DNA of 64,000 nt from Oscheius onirici (GCA_932521025.1 OW051471.1:6448001-6512000); one strand, 5' to 3'. Shown: positions 10,866 through 22,440, numbered from the stretch's first letter. Made by a program: numbers and translations. Notes: generated by a model from the sequence alone, not told the origin.

Positions 10866-12222
10866 TCGTGGCGGAAGAGGAAGATCTCAAGCCTTTGGTT
10901 TGTCTCGTTTGTCGTCGAGCATCGAATACCGGACATCACTACGGCGTTACTGCTTGTCTCGGCTGTAAAGTAAGTTCTTTATCGAATCGCCAATCAAACT
11001 TGACCAGACCTTTTTCCGTCGTGTGGTCATCCAGGGTCGGACTCCACGATGCAAAGCAGACGGAAAGTGTGTTCTACAGAAGGGAGATGGCACCAAAGGA
11101 ATCAAGAGAATATGCAGAAGTTGTCGCTATATGAGATGTAAAGAGATCGGGATGAAAGAGGAAGCATTGCATCCGTGTCGAGACTTGATAGGTAACAATA
11201 TTTTCAGTTTTGTAAATAGTTTATAGGAAAGAGGAAAGACAGTCTATCTCTGTCTGATTCTGGAGACGACTGTCAACAGCCAGTTTCTTCAACCACAGTA
11301 GAATTGACAGCACAGGAGGAGGCAGCCTTGGAACTGATTCGAACAATTAAAGACGCCGATATCAGCATGAGAGCAAGTACAATCAGCGACAGTTTTCTTG
11401 ATTCAGTGAGTTCTTTGTCCTTTTTCACAAGTAAATGTGTTTAGATAGAGAGATTTACGTTGAACAACGATCTGCCTTCCACTTTGAGAACTTCGATCAG
11501 TAGTCTTCGGCAGTGGGTGCAAAGAGTACCAGGCTACTCTCAGCTGACTCAAACGACAAAAGTGAGCTTTTTTTATTCGATGCATCAGCCAAACTTTACA
11601 GAGGTTTTTACTCCATCGTTTCTGTCTTACATTCATGATCGTCGAGAGCAGTTTTTTGACCTCTCGAATAGCTACGACTTCCAATTTTTGGTATCTGAGC
11701 AATGGCTCGTTCCTAACTCGAATTCTCGAGTCTTCCGATGTTCAATCAGACTTGACCAAGGAGCACAAACTGCTTCATCCTCTCGCTTGTTTCGTCCTTG
11801 ACGAAGTTGTTGAACCCTTTCGTAAACTGAAGCCCACCGACGAAGAAACAGCTGTTCTCAAAGTCCTGATGTTTATGAGTATGTTTGCCCTCGACTTTAA
11901 AAAGAAGATTCAGAACCGACAATAGTGAAAGACGCGGAACTGTCGACAGAAGCTGATCGGAAGCATCTAAAGACGTTTCGAGATACAGTACTACAAGGCC
12001 TTCACGCTTACCATCAGATACAGGCGACAGAACATCCGGAAAGAAGACTGGCAGATCTCTTGATGACTATTGGATCCATTGAGGTAATTGTTTGCGAGTC
12101 TAATAAAAGAAAGATTTCAGATTTGTTCGGCACAAATGTTGGAATTTTGCGTGATGATGCGCTTTTTCAATCTTGGTCAATTCGACCTCGACACCGAGAA
12201 AGTCATCTTTGGAACCTCTTGA
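10866..12222 (+). CDS. Nuclear hormone receptor, nematode type (5' exon missing)
   Basis: Exons 10866-10969, 11008-11191, 11227-11405, 11445-11561, 11602-11878, 11914-12083 and 12121-12222 join in frame. The DNA-binding domain has both C4 zinc fingers: CLVCRRASNTGHHYGVTACLGCK with TFFRR following across intron 1 (P-box CLGCK), then CRSCRYMRCKEIGM. The ligand-binding domain is recognisable from RFLLHRFCLTFM to MLEFCVMMRFFNLGQ, with HPERRLADLLMTIGSIE as the conserved helix 9-10 region. It should be a nuclear transcription factor of the large nematode NHR expansion. The end FDLDTEKVIFGTS lacks an obvious acidic AF-2 helix. The start codon is not in the first exon and must be upstream. An AATAAA lies at about 12352. 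Confidence 0.85.
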
Positions 12223-12449
12223 TATTTATTAGCTTCAAACTGTTTTTGCACGAAGAGGTGCGGGTCCGAACCGAACCTGGACGCCTTTGGAACTCTCTCC
12301 TTCGACTAACGATGAGCTCGAGCTAAAACGGGTTGTTATACACTGATGATCGAATAAACGACTACCTCACAGTCTTTTTCTCGCCGACTCTTATAGGAAC
12401 AGATATCACATCTCGGTGAATTTTGCCTTTTCTGTCGACAAAATTCGTC

Positions 12450-12988
12450 TTAAGCAGTGATGTGACGCCATAATCTGCTGAAGGAGGGAGTTTCACGGTA
12501 GACTGAAATGATTGTTGGCGAACTTTTAGGCAAACCTACTAGAGAAACGGGTCGAGCAGTTACTGGGATGACATTTACAGTCGGGACTTCTCGAGTTGTT
12601 TCTTTCGAGCGAGATGTCTTCAGCTTCTTCCTCTTCAAGATAAGTGGCTGAGTTAGAGAGGAGAGACGCTCACTTTTGCCTGTTTCCTGCAAATGAGTTA
12701 GTCAGCGGTGAAATATGCTCACAGAGTTCATTGCAGCCATCATTCGAGATCGAACTGACAGATTAGGAGGAGATGAGAAGCCTTCCTGAAAGATTCTTCA
12801 TTTCTTCAGTTTGTTTCATAGATCGAGGACTCTCTTTGCTTCCGTCACTTTTGACTCTTTCACAAAATAAGGTCATTGCAAACCTCTATTCCGTCCAACT
12901 GTTTCGCTGGTTTGATATTGACTCCGGCTGGGGGAAGAAGAGCATCAAGTAGAACAGGAATAAGATAAAGGACTAGGAGACGCATCAT
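12450..12988 (-). CDS. Small secreted protein of unknown function
   Basis: Three exons (12988-12884, 12785-12723, 12686-12450) give 134 residues. It starts with MM and then a hydrophobic stretch (LLVLYLIPVLLDALL), a probable signal peptide. The rest is Ser/Thr/Arg-rich with no cysteines and the dibasic runs LKRKKLK and TSRSK, which could be processing sites. I recognise no family. It is convergent with the nuclear receptor, their ends 228 bases apart. The last exon could contain one more tiny intron, but the frame is open either way. Confidence 0.55.
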
Positions 12989-15900
12989 GGATGAGAGGAA
13001 AAGATGACCGACTGACCTCTTTGCGATATCACTTTCGAAAGCGGGTTCTGATCACAGGCGAGAAAAAAAACGAAGGTGGGCAACACGAACAAATCCGATT
13101 TCCGGAGAAGAGAAGTGGTCCAATTGCCTTCTCGAGAGGCAAACGTGACATGACACACTAGTTGATTAGAATCACTCCTCTCGTTTATTGTGTTCTTCCT
13201 GAACATTTGCGTCGTCCACAGCCGGCCAGATCAATACGTCCCAACTTGGCCAGGCTCTATGGTGCTCTTTCTCCGGTTCCGGAGTGAGCCCGCGTCGTGT
13301 TCTCACGGCTGATGAAACACGTGATACCTCCCAGTCCCAAAATAGTCTTTTTTATTCAAAGGGAGCTTCTCTTCTTCCTTTTGTTTATCCAATTAGACGG
13401 AGAGGAATTGACTCGCGAACAGGGATTCTTTTTATTCCCTTTTAGACGCCGAAATTACTCTCTCGTCAAAACAACCTATATAATTTTCTCGCAGAATCCC
13501 TTTCTAATCAACGGATATTGTTTCTGCAACCACACGATCATATTTTGCTTCCTCCTCTTCCCCCCCCCCCCCCCTTCCCCCCAATCCAACGATTCTTTCC
13601 AAAGAAAAGTCTCGGACCTCCTTGCTCTTCCTCATTTCGTACCCTAGAGACTGCCTTATCAATACCCTCCAAGCGGAAAGGCACTCGACCGGATATCCTA
13701 ATCCACCCACTTCCGGTCCATACCGCCAGAAACCCTGCTAGGTCGATTCTTGTAGTACTCCGTCGCATGTAGCCACGTCAACTCCGTCATTCTCGGCCGT
13801 TCATTTTGAAAGAGATTTATTTTGAGTGTTAAATACTGAAAACTCCCAGAGCAGGTGTTTTCAGTATCTCGCATTATGGCGTGTATCTGCTTCAGTTGGC
13901 GTGTCTGTCTTCGTGCCAATTAGTCCGACCACCAGCTGGCTTTCTCTTTTGCCTTTTCGGTGAGGTTTATTTTCCATATAAACCACTCCCATCTGCTCTT
14001 CTTCTCTATACAAAATGTGAACCATCGACGTCACATTCCCCTAATCGCACTAGGTCTTCCAATTATCAGGTTACCCGTTTTGTTCCCACTCCCTCCTTAG
14101 TCCTTCTCTTGGCTAAAACCCTCTCTTCGTTTCAGCAAATTGGCTTTTCACGAACTTTGTGACTAAAATACAATAAAAAGCAACTTACGCCTCCCTAATA
14201 CGAACCTCATAACAATAGTTGTTGTTCCAGATTGCAATGATTGAATCGTCCTGACAGAACCACCAGTCGCATTGGAGTTCATCCTCAAGGTCTCATTATT
14301 ATATTACAAAAGAAAAAAATGTTTAGAAGATGCGTCTTCGACGCTCCAAAAAATCTCGCCAACAACGGATAGATGAATCTTTTAACATCGCTGCGAGGCG
14401 GAAAATATCCGAAATGCCAAAGTATGTTTCTATTATTTGAAGAGGGTAGAAACACGACAAGGTACGCAGATTGCGGACGTAGTTTCCTCGGTTTTCAAGT
14501 AGACTCACTTACAATTGTTGACCGTTTCTCGCGCATAGATACATGTTCTCTGCTATCACTCGACATACAAAGTGAGTCCAAAAGTTTTTCATCAGTCGCG
14601 ACTTCTCCCTGTAACAGTCACTGTTCACTAAGGGTGAGTCTCTGAAACTCGATAATCTTTGACTCATTGCGGTATGGTCTCACATAAATTTAATAGTTCC
14701 GTGATAACCTCGTCAACTTAACCAGGTGAAGTTCTTGCAAGAAGATATGCCTCCTGTCTTGTTCTTTGTCAAACGCTCGTCACCGGTGAGACTTGGCCGC
14801 TAACAAAACACAGCTGCCTTCATACGTGAACCTCATCAGTTCCTTTGTCTTTTCCTAACTTCTAGGCTGGGTTTTTCGCTTGTCTGCCTTATCTGTGCAT
14901 AGATGCCAAACACAGCTGTCGAGATCTACTCTCATATGCGTCCTCTTGCGAGTATCTCAAAATAGCCAACCTTTTTCCTGGATGGAACTGATCAACAAAA
15001 AAACAGACAAACAGAACTTAGGGGCTAGCCGTATTAGGTCTGGTGTCTAACCATTTCCAATCCTTTAAAGTCTAAGAGCAGCAGTCGTGTTCTGTACCTG
15101 CGAGTGGGTGGACAAGGGGCAATCATCGGCGAATGAATGGCCTGCTGGCGCTCTTACACCCGGCTTTCTCCGTTCCAATGACTTCCAACTTTTCCAAATT
15201 CCCTTTCTTGAGTTCTTTCAGTTCGAAAGAGTCGCTCGTCTCTCCCTATTCTTGGCGTGATCAATGGCCCGCGTCAAAAATGGCCAGAACTCCCTCTCGT
15301 AATTGAACAAAAAGCAGGAAGTTCTAGAAACTTTGTTTTAAACTGAGAATCAGAAAACGAGCTGCGAAAGAGAGGCCAAATAAATATTTCCAGAGACTCG
15401 GCTCCCGTGATTTCGTAGAATATTCAATTGTTTGTTCATCTAGTGTGATTGTTAATCGTCTCATAAAAACAGCCGTTTTCGTGCTAACATAACGTCGATA
15501 ACGACTCCAATCACACTATAGGACACTTGAATGTAAAGGTAGTTGAATTACTGAGTCGGAGGTTTTATCTTTAAACAAGCAAAGTTTTGCTGGGGTCACG
15601 TGTTGGAGGACCCATAAATTTGCAGTCATTATTTCCCACCACCTGTCCGTTGCTCTTCTCACTCCTCTCCAACATCCTTTGATCCCGTCATCGATCTACA
15701 GGCCCAGAGTAACAGAAAGTGTGAATCCCTATGTGAATCAGCTGTAGTCCAGTACTTTCCCTGTAATTCCAGTCAAAGAAAGAATTCTCCCGAGACCCCA
15801 TGGAAAATGCAATATCCATATCTGCGAAATTGGGCCTCTCCCGATTGCCGTCGGCGAATTTCCGTAGCGTCTCAGCCTAATCCCGCCCCGAATGCCAAAA

Positions 15901-16308
15901 ACTTTGCGCTGCTTCTACCCGATGGACCGTCGTCGAGCGTTCCGTCACCGCGTTCGGAGTAACTTGTAGCTCAGTGTTCTGTTCCTCTCGTAAGTACATT
16001 TTCAGTGGAGGTACACCGGCACAACTTCCGGAACAAATCCAACCCGTTCTGGCTAAAGGAACCTGTGTTCACGTAGTCGGAGTTCCCTTTCACTCAGCTA
16101 CTGGAACACCCAAGGTTGACCCTCTCGGTGAGTCTTTCATTCCGTTACATCCAGCCTGTCACTTCCTTTGTTCGGTCCAATCCGTATCCATACGGTACCA
16201 TATGGTTTGAAAGAGGGGGGAATCTTTTCCATATTCATTTATGCCCCTACGGTAGTTGAAACCCCGCCCCGCACCTGATGACTCCGCCTTCTTGACGCTA
16301 GTCTAACC
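12989..16308. other. Long intergenic region, with galectin-like fragments near its end
   Basis: More than 3 kb without a convincing gene. It has a C-rich tract (13562-13577) and many short open frames with stops. Near the end, 15806-15961 is open and reads ISVASQPNPAPNAKNFALLL, which resembles a galectin strand (G-x-I-x-V ... nAxxFaixL). Another open block at 16005-16130 is flanked by TTTTCAG and GTGAGT and contains LPEQIQPVLAKGTCVHVVG, like the start of a galectin carbohydrate-recognition domain. The two blocks are in the wrong order for one domain and no start or join works, so I treat them as possible relics or chance. The remainder may be the promoter of the calmodulin-like gene. Confidence 0.35.
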
Positions 16309-17438
16309 ATGCCTAAAATGAACAAACGTCGTTCAGCTCCGAAAGAGATGCATCGACAGTACACCTCCAATTCGGCTTCGACTGACAACGAGGAGTTTAC
16401 CCAAGAAGAGCTGCAGGAGTTTGCACAGGCTTTCAAGGTCCGTTACTTTCTTAACAGTAGATTTATTAGCTACACAGATACAAGTTATGCTCTATATTCG
16501 AGAAGTTGGTCTCGATCTAACTTCCCTGGGGCCTTCCTTCTGGCCGTTAAATAAACATAAATGTGGGGGCGAGCAAAGATGCGATTTTGTTGATAATAGC
16601 CCCAAGATGAGCCTCGAAAAAGGCTAACGTTCTTGGATCTGGACGATAGAGCAGAAAACCCTTTGGATTGCGTGGGTTACGTGTCCAACCAAAGGTAAAT
16701 TTAATCGTGGATTCTAGCCATCTCTTCATCGAAATTGAAATTTGTTTCGAGACAGCAGAGCGAAAAATTCATGAGTCGCTGCATTTTAGAGCCAAAAGAG
16801 TCTTCGCGCAAAGCCGCAAACAGGAACTAGTTTTTTTGTCTATTCGTAGTACTGACTACAATTGGAAATGGGCTTCATATAACAATTTAACGACCACTTG
16901 GAATTCAGAAAAGTAAGAAAGTGTTCAGATTTTCGACAAAGACTCGAGCGGAACTCTCCATGTCAAAGAACTCGGAGTGGCTATGAGGACTCTTGGAATG
17001 AATCCGACGGAAGAAGAGCTTCAGAACATGGTCAACGAATACGATTTCGATGGAAACGGAAAGATTGACTTCTCCGAGTTTTGTAAAATGATGCGGGAAA
17101 TGAACAAGGAAACTGATAGTCAGAGTAAGTTCGAGATTTTCTTCAAAAAGAGACTTTTTCAGTGATTCTCCTCGCCTTTAAAGTTTTCGACAAAGATGGA
17201 AACGGCTACATAACTGCTCAAGAGTTCAAACATTTTATGACGACAATGGGAGAAAGGTTCACAGAGGAAGAAGTGGACGAGATCATCAAAGAAGTAGATC
17301 GAGATGGAGATGAGCAGGTATTGTATCACGTGGTAGAATATCTGAAAGATTCAGATTGATTTGGACGAATTTGTTCGAATGCTAGCCCCAATAGTCTCGG
17401 AAGGAAGTAAAGACGACCCATTTTTGTCAAATGGATAG
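16309..17438 (+). CDS. Calmodulin-like protein with four EF hands
   Basis: Exons 16309-16437, 16929-17124, 17163-17317 and 17355-17438 give 187 residues. Four EF-hand loops are visible: [36 protein letters not shown] and DRDGDEQIDLDE, all with acidic residues at positions 1, 3 and 12; loop 4 has Glu in place of the usual Gly at position 6. Compared with calmodulin there is an extra basic N-terminus of about 35 residues and a short C-terminal tail. It resembles the calmodulin-like (CAL) proteins of nematodes more than troponin C. The role is presumably as a calcium sensor; the partner is unknown. Intron 1 is long (491 bases) by the standard of this window. AATAAA occurs at about 17500. Confidence 0.9.
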
Positions 17439-17611
17439 TCGCCTAAACATGCTCTTTTTTCGGGTTCTTCTTCCCGTTGACATCCCGTGTACATCCCAAA
17501 TAAATTATTTGTATAGATTCTAGTCTTTGACTCGTTTATTTTGAGAGTGACGAACTATTCGGTCTTCTGTACTTCGGAAGTGAAATCTTGCGTAATCTCT
17601 ACAATTCCTAT

Positions 17612-18196
17612 CTAGGCCATTTCCTCCTTTTGGGCCTTCATTTCTTCGGTCTCGTCGAACGGAGTCTCCATCTTGTCCGAATCGGGGAAAATGCACATGG
17701 CTGGTCGTGGCTCGTCGTCCTTCGAATATCCAAACGCGGCCTCATCAGCATACTCGGTGACTGTTTCGATCTCCTTCTTCAAGAGCTTCTGGCTGTCCTC
17801 ATTCCAGTATTCGGTAGTCTTCATTTTCTTCTTTTCTCCCGAATTCGGCGATTCCGAATTAACTCGACCACTGTCCTGAGTCTGGTTGACCCGTCTCGAA
17901 TCCGTCTGATCCGACGATTTTTTCTTCTTTTCCTCCGAACTCTTTTGCGTCATCTGTTCCAGATTCGGAGAGGTCGGTCCTTTCAGATCGTCCATCAGAC
18001 GGCGTTTCTCCTGGTTGTTCACTGGAGACACAGGCGGTTCCTTCACTTCCTTCTTGCTCTCTTTCTCCTCCTTTTTTTTGTACATCCCCAGATGCACAAC
18101 ATCGTCATGTCTGAAGAGTTATTCTACGAACCAAGTGGAAATACCTGGCGAAAGGAAGAACATCCAGCAGACGAGAAGTAGAACAGCTGTCTCCAT
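17612..18196 (-). CDS. Lys/Glu-rich protein of unknown function, with possible signal sequence
   Basis: The main frame runs from 18097 to 17612 (about 160 residues) and is dominated by Lys, Glu and Ser. It ends with EPRPAMCIFPDSDKM and an acidic tail. Upstream, at 18196-18145, an exon encodes a hydrophobic start (ETAVLLLVCWMFFLS) followed by a GT donor. Joining it to the acceptor at 18111 (TCTTCAG) misses the main frame by one base at a run of eight A residues (18072-18079 on the plus strand). Either the run length is miscalled or polymorphic, or the acceptor at AAAG within the purine run is used. I do not recognise a family. It shares an RPA-x-CI motif with the gene at 19863. Confidence 0.5.
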
Positions 18197-18336
18197 TGGT
18201 CCCAAGTGTCACTAATTGCTTCTGTGCTTGTATTTAAAAGCAAAAAGTTTTTTTTATTTTGTTTATGAAATTCAAAAAGTCTCTTTTTTAATTTTAAGAC
18301 GATGAGGAAATCTTTAAAAGTCTTGAGTTCATTCAA

Positions 18337-19669
18337 ATGGACAAGTCGACTGGAGAGAAGCTGCTCGAAGAGGACGAGGATCTAAAGGAAGAAATTGTGG
18401 ATGAACGACCGAAAGAACAGGAGAAAACAAAAAGCCAACACGAGGAGCAGGATCCCGAGAAGAAGGCGAAGAGCGACGTGAAGAATGTGCCGAAAAACGC
18501 AGTGGCAGAAAAGTTTGTCGAAGAGAAGACGAAAGACAAGGACAGACAAAGAAAGAAGCGAGAAGAGGAAAAGTCGGGACGAGAAAAGAAGAAATTCGAG
18601 TTTCTGATGAAGAAGATCAAAGCTTCGGAAGTAAGCAAGAGACAGCAACAGCAAAAGAAGGACTCGAAACAGAAGAAGCCGAAGAAAAAAGAGGTGGGAT
18701 ACAAACAGCCAAAGAAGAAATCTCGGAGTTTCGGAGAGATATTCCGGGTCAGAATGAAGTCTATTTTTGGAGGAACGAAGGCTGGAAAAGCGAGAAAGAC
18801 GGCTGAGGAGAAGTTGACGAAGAATAACTCGAGACTTGGCGATGTAGCCGATGGAGATGACGCTCTTCCACAACTCGGAGTCAAGGAACATGGTGGATAC
18901 GACGACTGTTGGATATTGGATCCGGCTGTACTGATTGATCGAAGCCATCGACCAGACCTCACACTGGTTGTGAACAACGACAACGGAGGACAGTTGTGGC
19001 ATGAGAGCAAACGTCCGTTCTGGAGAAATAAGACTCTACAGAGCGAAGTTCCGCCAAGGCCAGACGAGAAGACAATCTCCAAGATCCTCATCGATGTCAT
19101 CAACAAGAAACTGTCGATAGCTGATCCGCCTCCTGATCCGATTCCTTATTTCACGGACAATCTGAAACTGGACGAACTGGCTCTGAAAGACGAAATCTGG
19201 TTTAAAGAACCCCAAATTTTGGCCAACACCATCCGGTCCATTATCAATATTCTCGAAGACTCTGAGATCGAGAAGAAGACTCCAGGAGAATCCAAGTCTA
19301 TCGTCATCTTCAAGGAACCCACTACTCTCCTCTCCTACTACAGGTTCTCCCACGATTTTCCTCAAAGTACACTTGCAATTTAGACACGATCACTCGAAAC
19401 GAGATCTTTTCGAGTCGAAAACGTTTGTCAAGTCGGCCCCGGGCAAACCGAGACGTCTGAAAAAGAGCAGCTCATCCAGCTCGACATCTTCGTCTAACAG
19501 CTTGTCGAATGAACTAAAAGGAGGAAGTCCGACGGAAGGAAAAACTCGAGAAAACTCGTTCAGAGAGAAGAAAATGGAAAAGTCTGGAAAGAAGATGGAG
19601 AAATCGGGAAAGAAGATGGAAAAGTCTGGCAAGAAGATGGAGAAATCAGGAAAGAAGAGGAAGAATTAA
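18337..19669 (+). CDS. Highly charged protein with C-terminal heptapeptide repeats
   Basis: Two exons (18337-19343 and 19384-19669) encode 430 residues. The N-terminal 130 residues are almost all Lys, Glu, Asp and Gln and should be helical or disordered. A middle part (about 170-330) is of ordinary composition, with DDCWILDPAVLIDRSHRPDLTLVV and WFKEPQILANTIRSIINIL, and looks folded. The C-terminus has a Ser run followed by about four copies of KKMEKSG encoded by a 21-base tandem repeat. I recognise no family. The gene lies head to head with the 17612 gene and is followed by another charged gene on the same strand 193 bases later. Confidence 0.75.
19566..19660 (+). repeat. 21-base tandem repeat coding for KKMEKSG
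   Basis: About four imperfect copies of a 21-base unit in frame (core AAGATGGAAAAGTCTGGAAA with codon-third changes). Synonymous differences such as AAATCG, AAGTCT and AAATCA for Lys-Ser show that the copies have aged under coding constraint and are not a fresh slippage product. Confidence 0.85.
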
Positions 19670-19862
19670 ACAAGCTAAGCATAAAAAAGGGCATTCTTGA
19701 TTCTTTCTTCTGTGACAAACCGACGGATATTTGTTTGTTTTCGAACTCAGAACTTCTCGCTATCGAGAAGTAGATTATTGTTTGTGGAAAAGTGACTAAA
19801 AGTTGTAGTTTCTATTACACAATTAACTAAGCCTCTGAAAACACTAGTGACACTCAATCAAT

Positions 19863-21044
19863 ATGGCATCTGACCCTGATCTTCTCGTCAGAATGTTCGG
19901 AAGGTTCTTGAAGCATAAGAATAAGACGACGCCTCAGCCGGTAGCTGCCTCCGTCCAAGAAGTTGCTGTGGAGAAGACGAAGAAGCCATCTCGAACCAGA
20001 CAACGTCCAATCAAGCAGCAAGTGGAAAAGGCGAAGAAAATAGAAGAGGAAGAGGCTGAAGAGTTCGAACCTACGCCTCAAGGTACTCGTCCGGCCGTGT
20101 GTATTGGAAAGCGCAAGGCAAAGATCAACTGGAAAAAGGACGACAAGAAAGAAGAAGATACTTCGGCCGATTCTCCACCTTCCCCTTCCTCAACGGATCT
20201 TCAAGTGGAACCACTGAAGGATGCACTGGCTGAGCTGACTCTCGAGAAGCAGAGACTGAAAGAGACTGTCGAGAGACTGAGACATCGACTGGCCAGAAGG
20301 GACAAGAGAATCGAAAAGCTGGTCAACGAACTGAAAGAGTTGAAGACGGCCCCAAAGTCCGAGAACAAAGGTTCTCCGACTGTGGTGGACTCGAAAAAGG
20401 ACGGAATGGAACTGATCAAGCAGGAACTGGAGACGGCCAAAATGCAGATGGAGAAGGAAAAGGAGGAAACGGAAAAGAAGAAAATGGAGATGCAGAGTCT
20501 GCTGAAAGAAGTCAAAAAGAAGAGTGAAGCGAAAGAACGGAAGAAGAAGAAAGAGGTGGCGATCGAAGAAGAGAGTTCGAACACTGCTGTGGCTACTCGA
20601 ATCCTGACGATCATGAAGAGAAACCAGCTACTGGAAAAGGCTCTTCCTGCCAAAGAAACGCTCATTCTGAATCAGTACTTCACAAGTGGCGAACAGACGG
20701 AGCCGAGTCAGCAAGTACTGACTCTGCTTGACCAGGCCATTGGCACCGGAATCGACCAGCTGGTCGCTCGTCCTCATGAACTCGAAGATGTCATCGACAA
20801 CGAAATGAGACAGATGCTCATCCGAACCAACAAAGCCAAGACGGTGCTTCTCGAGGTCATGGTGGTCGAACCGTCTTTTCTGCCTTTGGCTTGGGGAGGC
20901 AGGACTGTCAAGACCATGAGGAAGGAACATCCGAAGAAGAATGTGGAGAAAGAAGAGAAGAAACCAAAGGAAGGAAAGAAGAAGGAAAAGGACGAGAAGA
21001 GCTTCGTCTCCAGCGGCTACTTTCCTGTCTATCCGAATAAGTGA
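19863..21044 (+). CDS. Charged coiled-coil protein of unknown function
   Basis: A single-exon frame of 393 residues. Residues about 115-240 form a long heptad-rich coiled coil (LEKQRLKETVERLRHRL onwards). After this comes a more ordinary domain (about 245-355) with VATRILTIMKRNQLLEKALPA and DQLVARPHELEDVIDNEMRQ, and then a Lys/Glu tail ending FPVYPNK. Near residue 80 is GTRPAVCIGKRKAKI, matching the RPA-x-CI motif of the minus-strand gene at 17612. I do not recognise the family. The start is the ATG at 19863; in-frame stops lie upstream. Confidence 0.75.
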   Translation: MASDPDLLVRMFGRFLKHKNKTTPQPVAASVQEVAVEKTKKPSRTRQRPIKQQVEKAKKIEEEEAEEFEPTPQGTRPAVCIGKRKAKINWKKDDKKEEDTSADSPPSPSSTDLQVEPLKDALAELTLEKQRLKETVERLRHRLARRDKRIEKLVNELKELKTAPKSENKGSPTVVDSKKDGMELIKQELETAKMQMEKEKEETEKKKMEMQSLLKEVKKKSEAKERKKKKEVAIEEESSNTAVATRILTIMKRNQLLEKALPAKETLILNQYFTSGEQTEPSQQVLTLLDQAIGTGIDQLVARPHELEDVIDNEMRQMLIRTNKAKTVLLEVMVVEPSFLPLAWGGRTVKTMRKEHPKKNVEKEEKKPKEGKKKEKDEKSFVSSGYFPVYPNK

Positions 21045-21158
21045 TCAAATCGGAATCTAAATAAAATATACCGTATGTTCTTGTTCCAACTGAAAGAAGA
21101 CTATTGACACTGGTGATTCATTGTGATAAGGCTGCTTCGCCACAAACCATTCTTTCGC

Positions 21159-21700
21159 ATGTCCTCTCCCAGTCCTCCGTCCGATACCGCCTTCAAAGTC
21201 CGAGGAACAGATTCCTATCATCGATTCACCCTAGCTGCCGGGGAGGGTCTGTTTGACAGATTGTTGGAAGCTTTGAGAGAACGCCAGATCCTCTTCAGAA
21301 AACTGTTTTGGATTGACGAAGAAGGCGACAGGATCGCATTGAGCAATGTTCTTGATATGAAAGACGCCACTTCCACTGGAAATCAACTTGTTCGTCTGGA
21401 GGTTGAACTGCAACCCGAAGTGATCGTTCAGGAAGCAAACACCCCGGCTGTGGAGTGAGTCTTCTTTTTCCTTTTACAAAAATAGTGAGAAACAGAACTC
21501 CAAGCGAACACTTTATCGCTGAACGTCGACCGAGACGAGCTCATCGCAGATCAAGAAGTCGGTCTCCTCATCTGACGCATTCTTTACCACATGAGTATGC
21601 TCATAATGCTTGGTATCCGGCTCCTAATCAGGTCTATTGGAGATCTCCCGGCGTCACTAACCCATCCACCAGTCGCTCTTGCAGATATTGTAAGCACTGA
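21159..21700 (+). CDS. PB1-domain-like protein with Arg/Ser tail
   Basis: Two exons (21159-21454, 21496-21700) give 166 residues. The N-terminal 90 residues resemble a PB1 domain: FKVRGTDSYHRFTLAAGEG, then FRKLFWIDEEGDRIALSNVLDMKDA, which fits the OPCA motif (D-x-D/E-G-D ... D/E). PB1 domains mediate head-to-tail protein interactions in signalling scaffolds. The C-terminal half is basic and rich in Arg, Ser and His (RRPRRAHRRSRSRSP) and ends in CRYCKH. I used the ATG at 21159; a few more open codons lie upstream but with no ATG. The intron is 41 bases with the acceptor AACAG. Function inferred from one weak domain only. Confidence 0.6.
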
Positions 21701-21764
21701 CAACGGAAAAGGTGTGTATTTGAGAAAATAATAAATTTGAAGTGAGCTGAACTGGTTTACCCTA

Positions 21765-22440
21765 ATCTATTTTAAATTGCTCCCAAGTCTGTGTGTGTAT
21801 CTGTGTGTCTGAAGCTCTAATTTAGGATAAGGAGGGGAGCTTTGTGCGCAAATTAGTTTTTAACAAGTCGCGACAGGAAAAGCAAGCGCGCGAAGGGTTC
21901 TTATGACTTTGATAGTTTCTTTGGAGGGACAGGGGGTAACTGGAACGGAGTGGTGAGGGGAGAAGAGAAGGAGAACTAGGGCTGAGGGTCCGAGAAAGGA
22001 GTGATAGGCGAAGACAAGGATTCTTTAGCCCTGGAAGGGCGGTGCTATCTTTGGAGGGTCAGGGAGAGTGACTAAGAGTAACAAATGAGGAATGAAAAGG
22101 AAACCACTACCAGGGCTCCGTGACAGAGCGAAGTCATGAATTTCTACTTTAGCCCTGGAAGGGCGTTGCCAACCTTGTCTATTTTAAATTGCTCCCAGGT
22201 CTGTGTGTGTGTTTGTCTGAAGCTCTAATTGGCAATAATTGGGGGAGATTTGTGAAGATCCGATTGCATCGGGAGTTTAAACAGGTCTCGACAAGTCAAT
22301 TTGCAAGTGCGTGGACTTTGATTATTTTTGACTGGGGAGTTTCCAGGCAGTAGAGAATCAAGTGGGTTAGAAATAGGGGAAAGCGTGCAAGGGGGTTTCT
22401 ACTATAACTTTAGCTCCAAAGGGGCGATAACACAACTGGA
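21765..22440 (+). mobile_element. Head-to-tail copies of a dispersed repeat with a 3' hairpin (copies R1a, R1b, R2)
   Basis: Copies begin with TCTATTTTAAATTGCTCCCA and a TG-rich run, and end with TTTAGCCCTGGAAGGGC followed by about 13 bases closing in ACCTTGT. GCCCT-GGA-AGGGC forms a short hairpin just inside the 3' end. At 22173/22174 one copy ends and the next begins with no spacer. There are no terminal inverted repeats and no coding frame. Further copies lie at 22700-22880, 37163-37766, 45476-45600 (reverse) and 52155-52420. Confidence 0.75.

Noticed and set aside
13504-13768. Gly/Glu-rich open frames around the C-rich tract
   Set aside because: Produced by the poly-C tract itself; frames are not shared across strands or extended by splice sites.
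18382-19106. Long minus-strand frames opposite the charged gene at 18337
   Set aside because: Antisense shadows of Lys/Glu codon-rich sequence (giving Leu/Phe/Ser runs); no natural protein character.
20201-20665. Minus-strand frame opposite the coiled-coil gene
   Set aside because: Same antisense effect of GAA/AAG-rich coding DNA.
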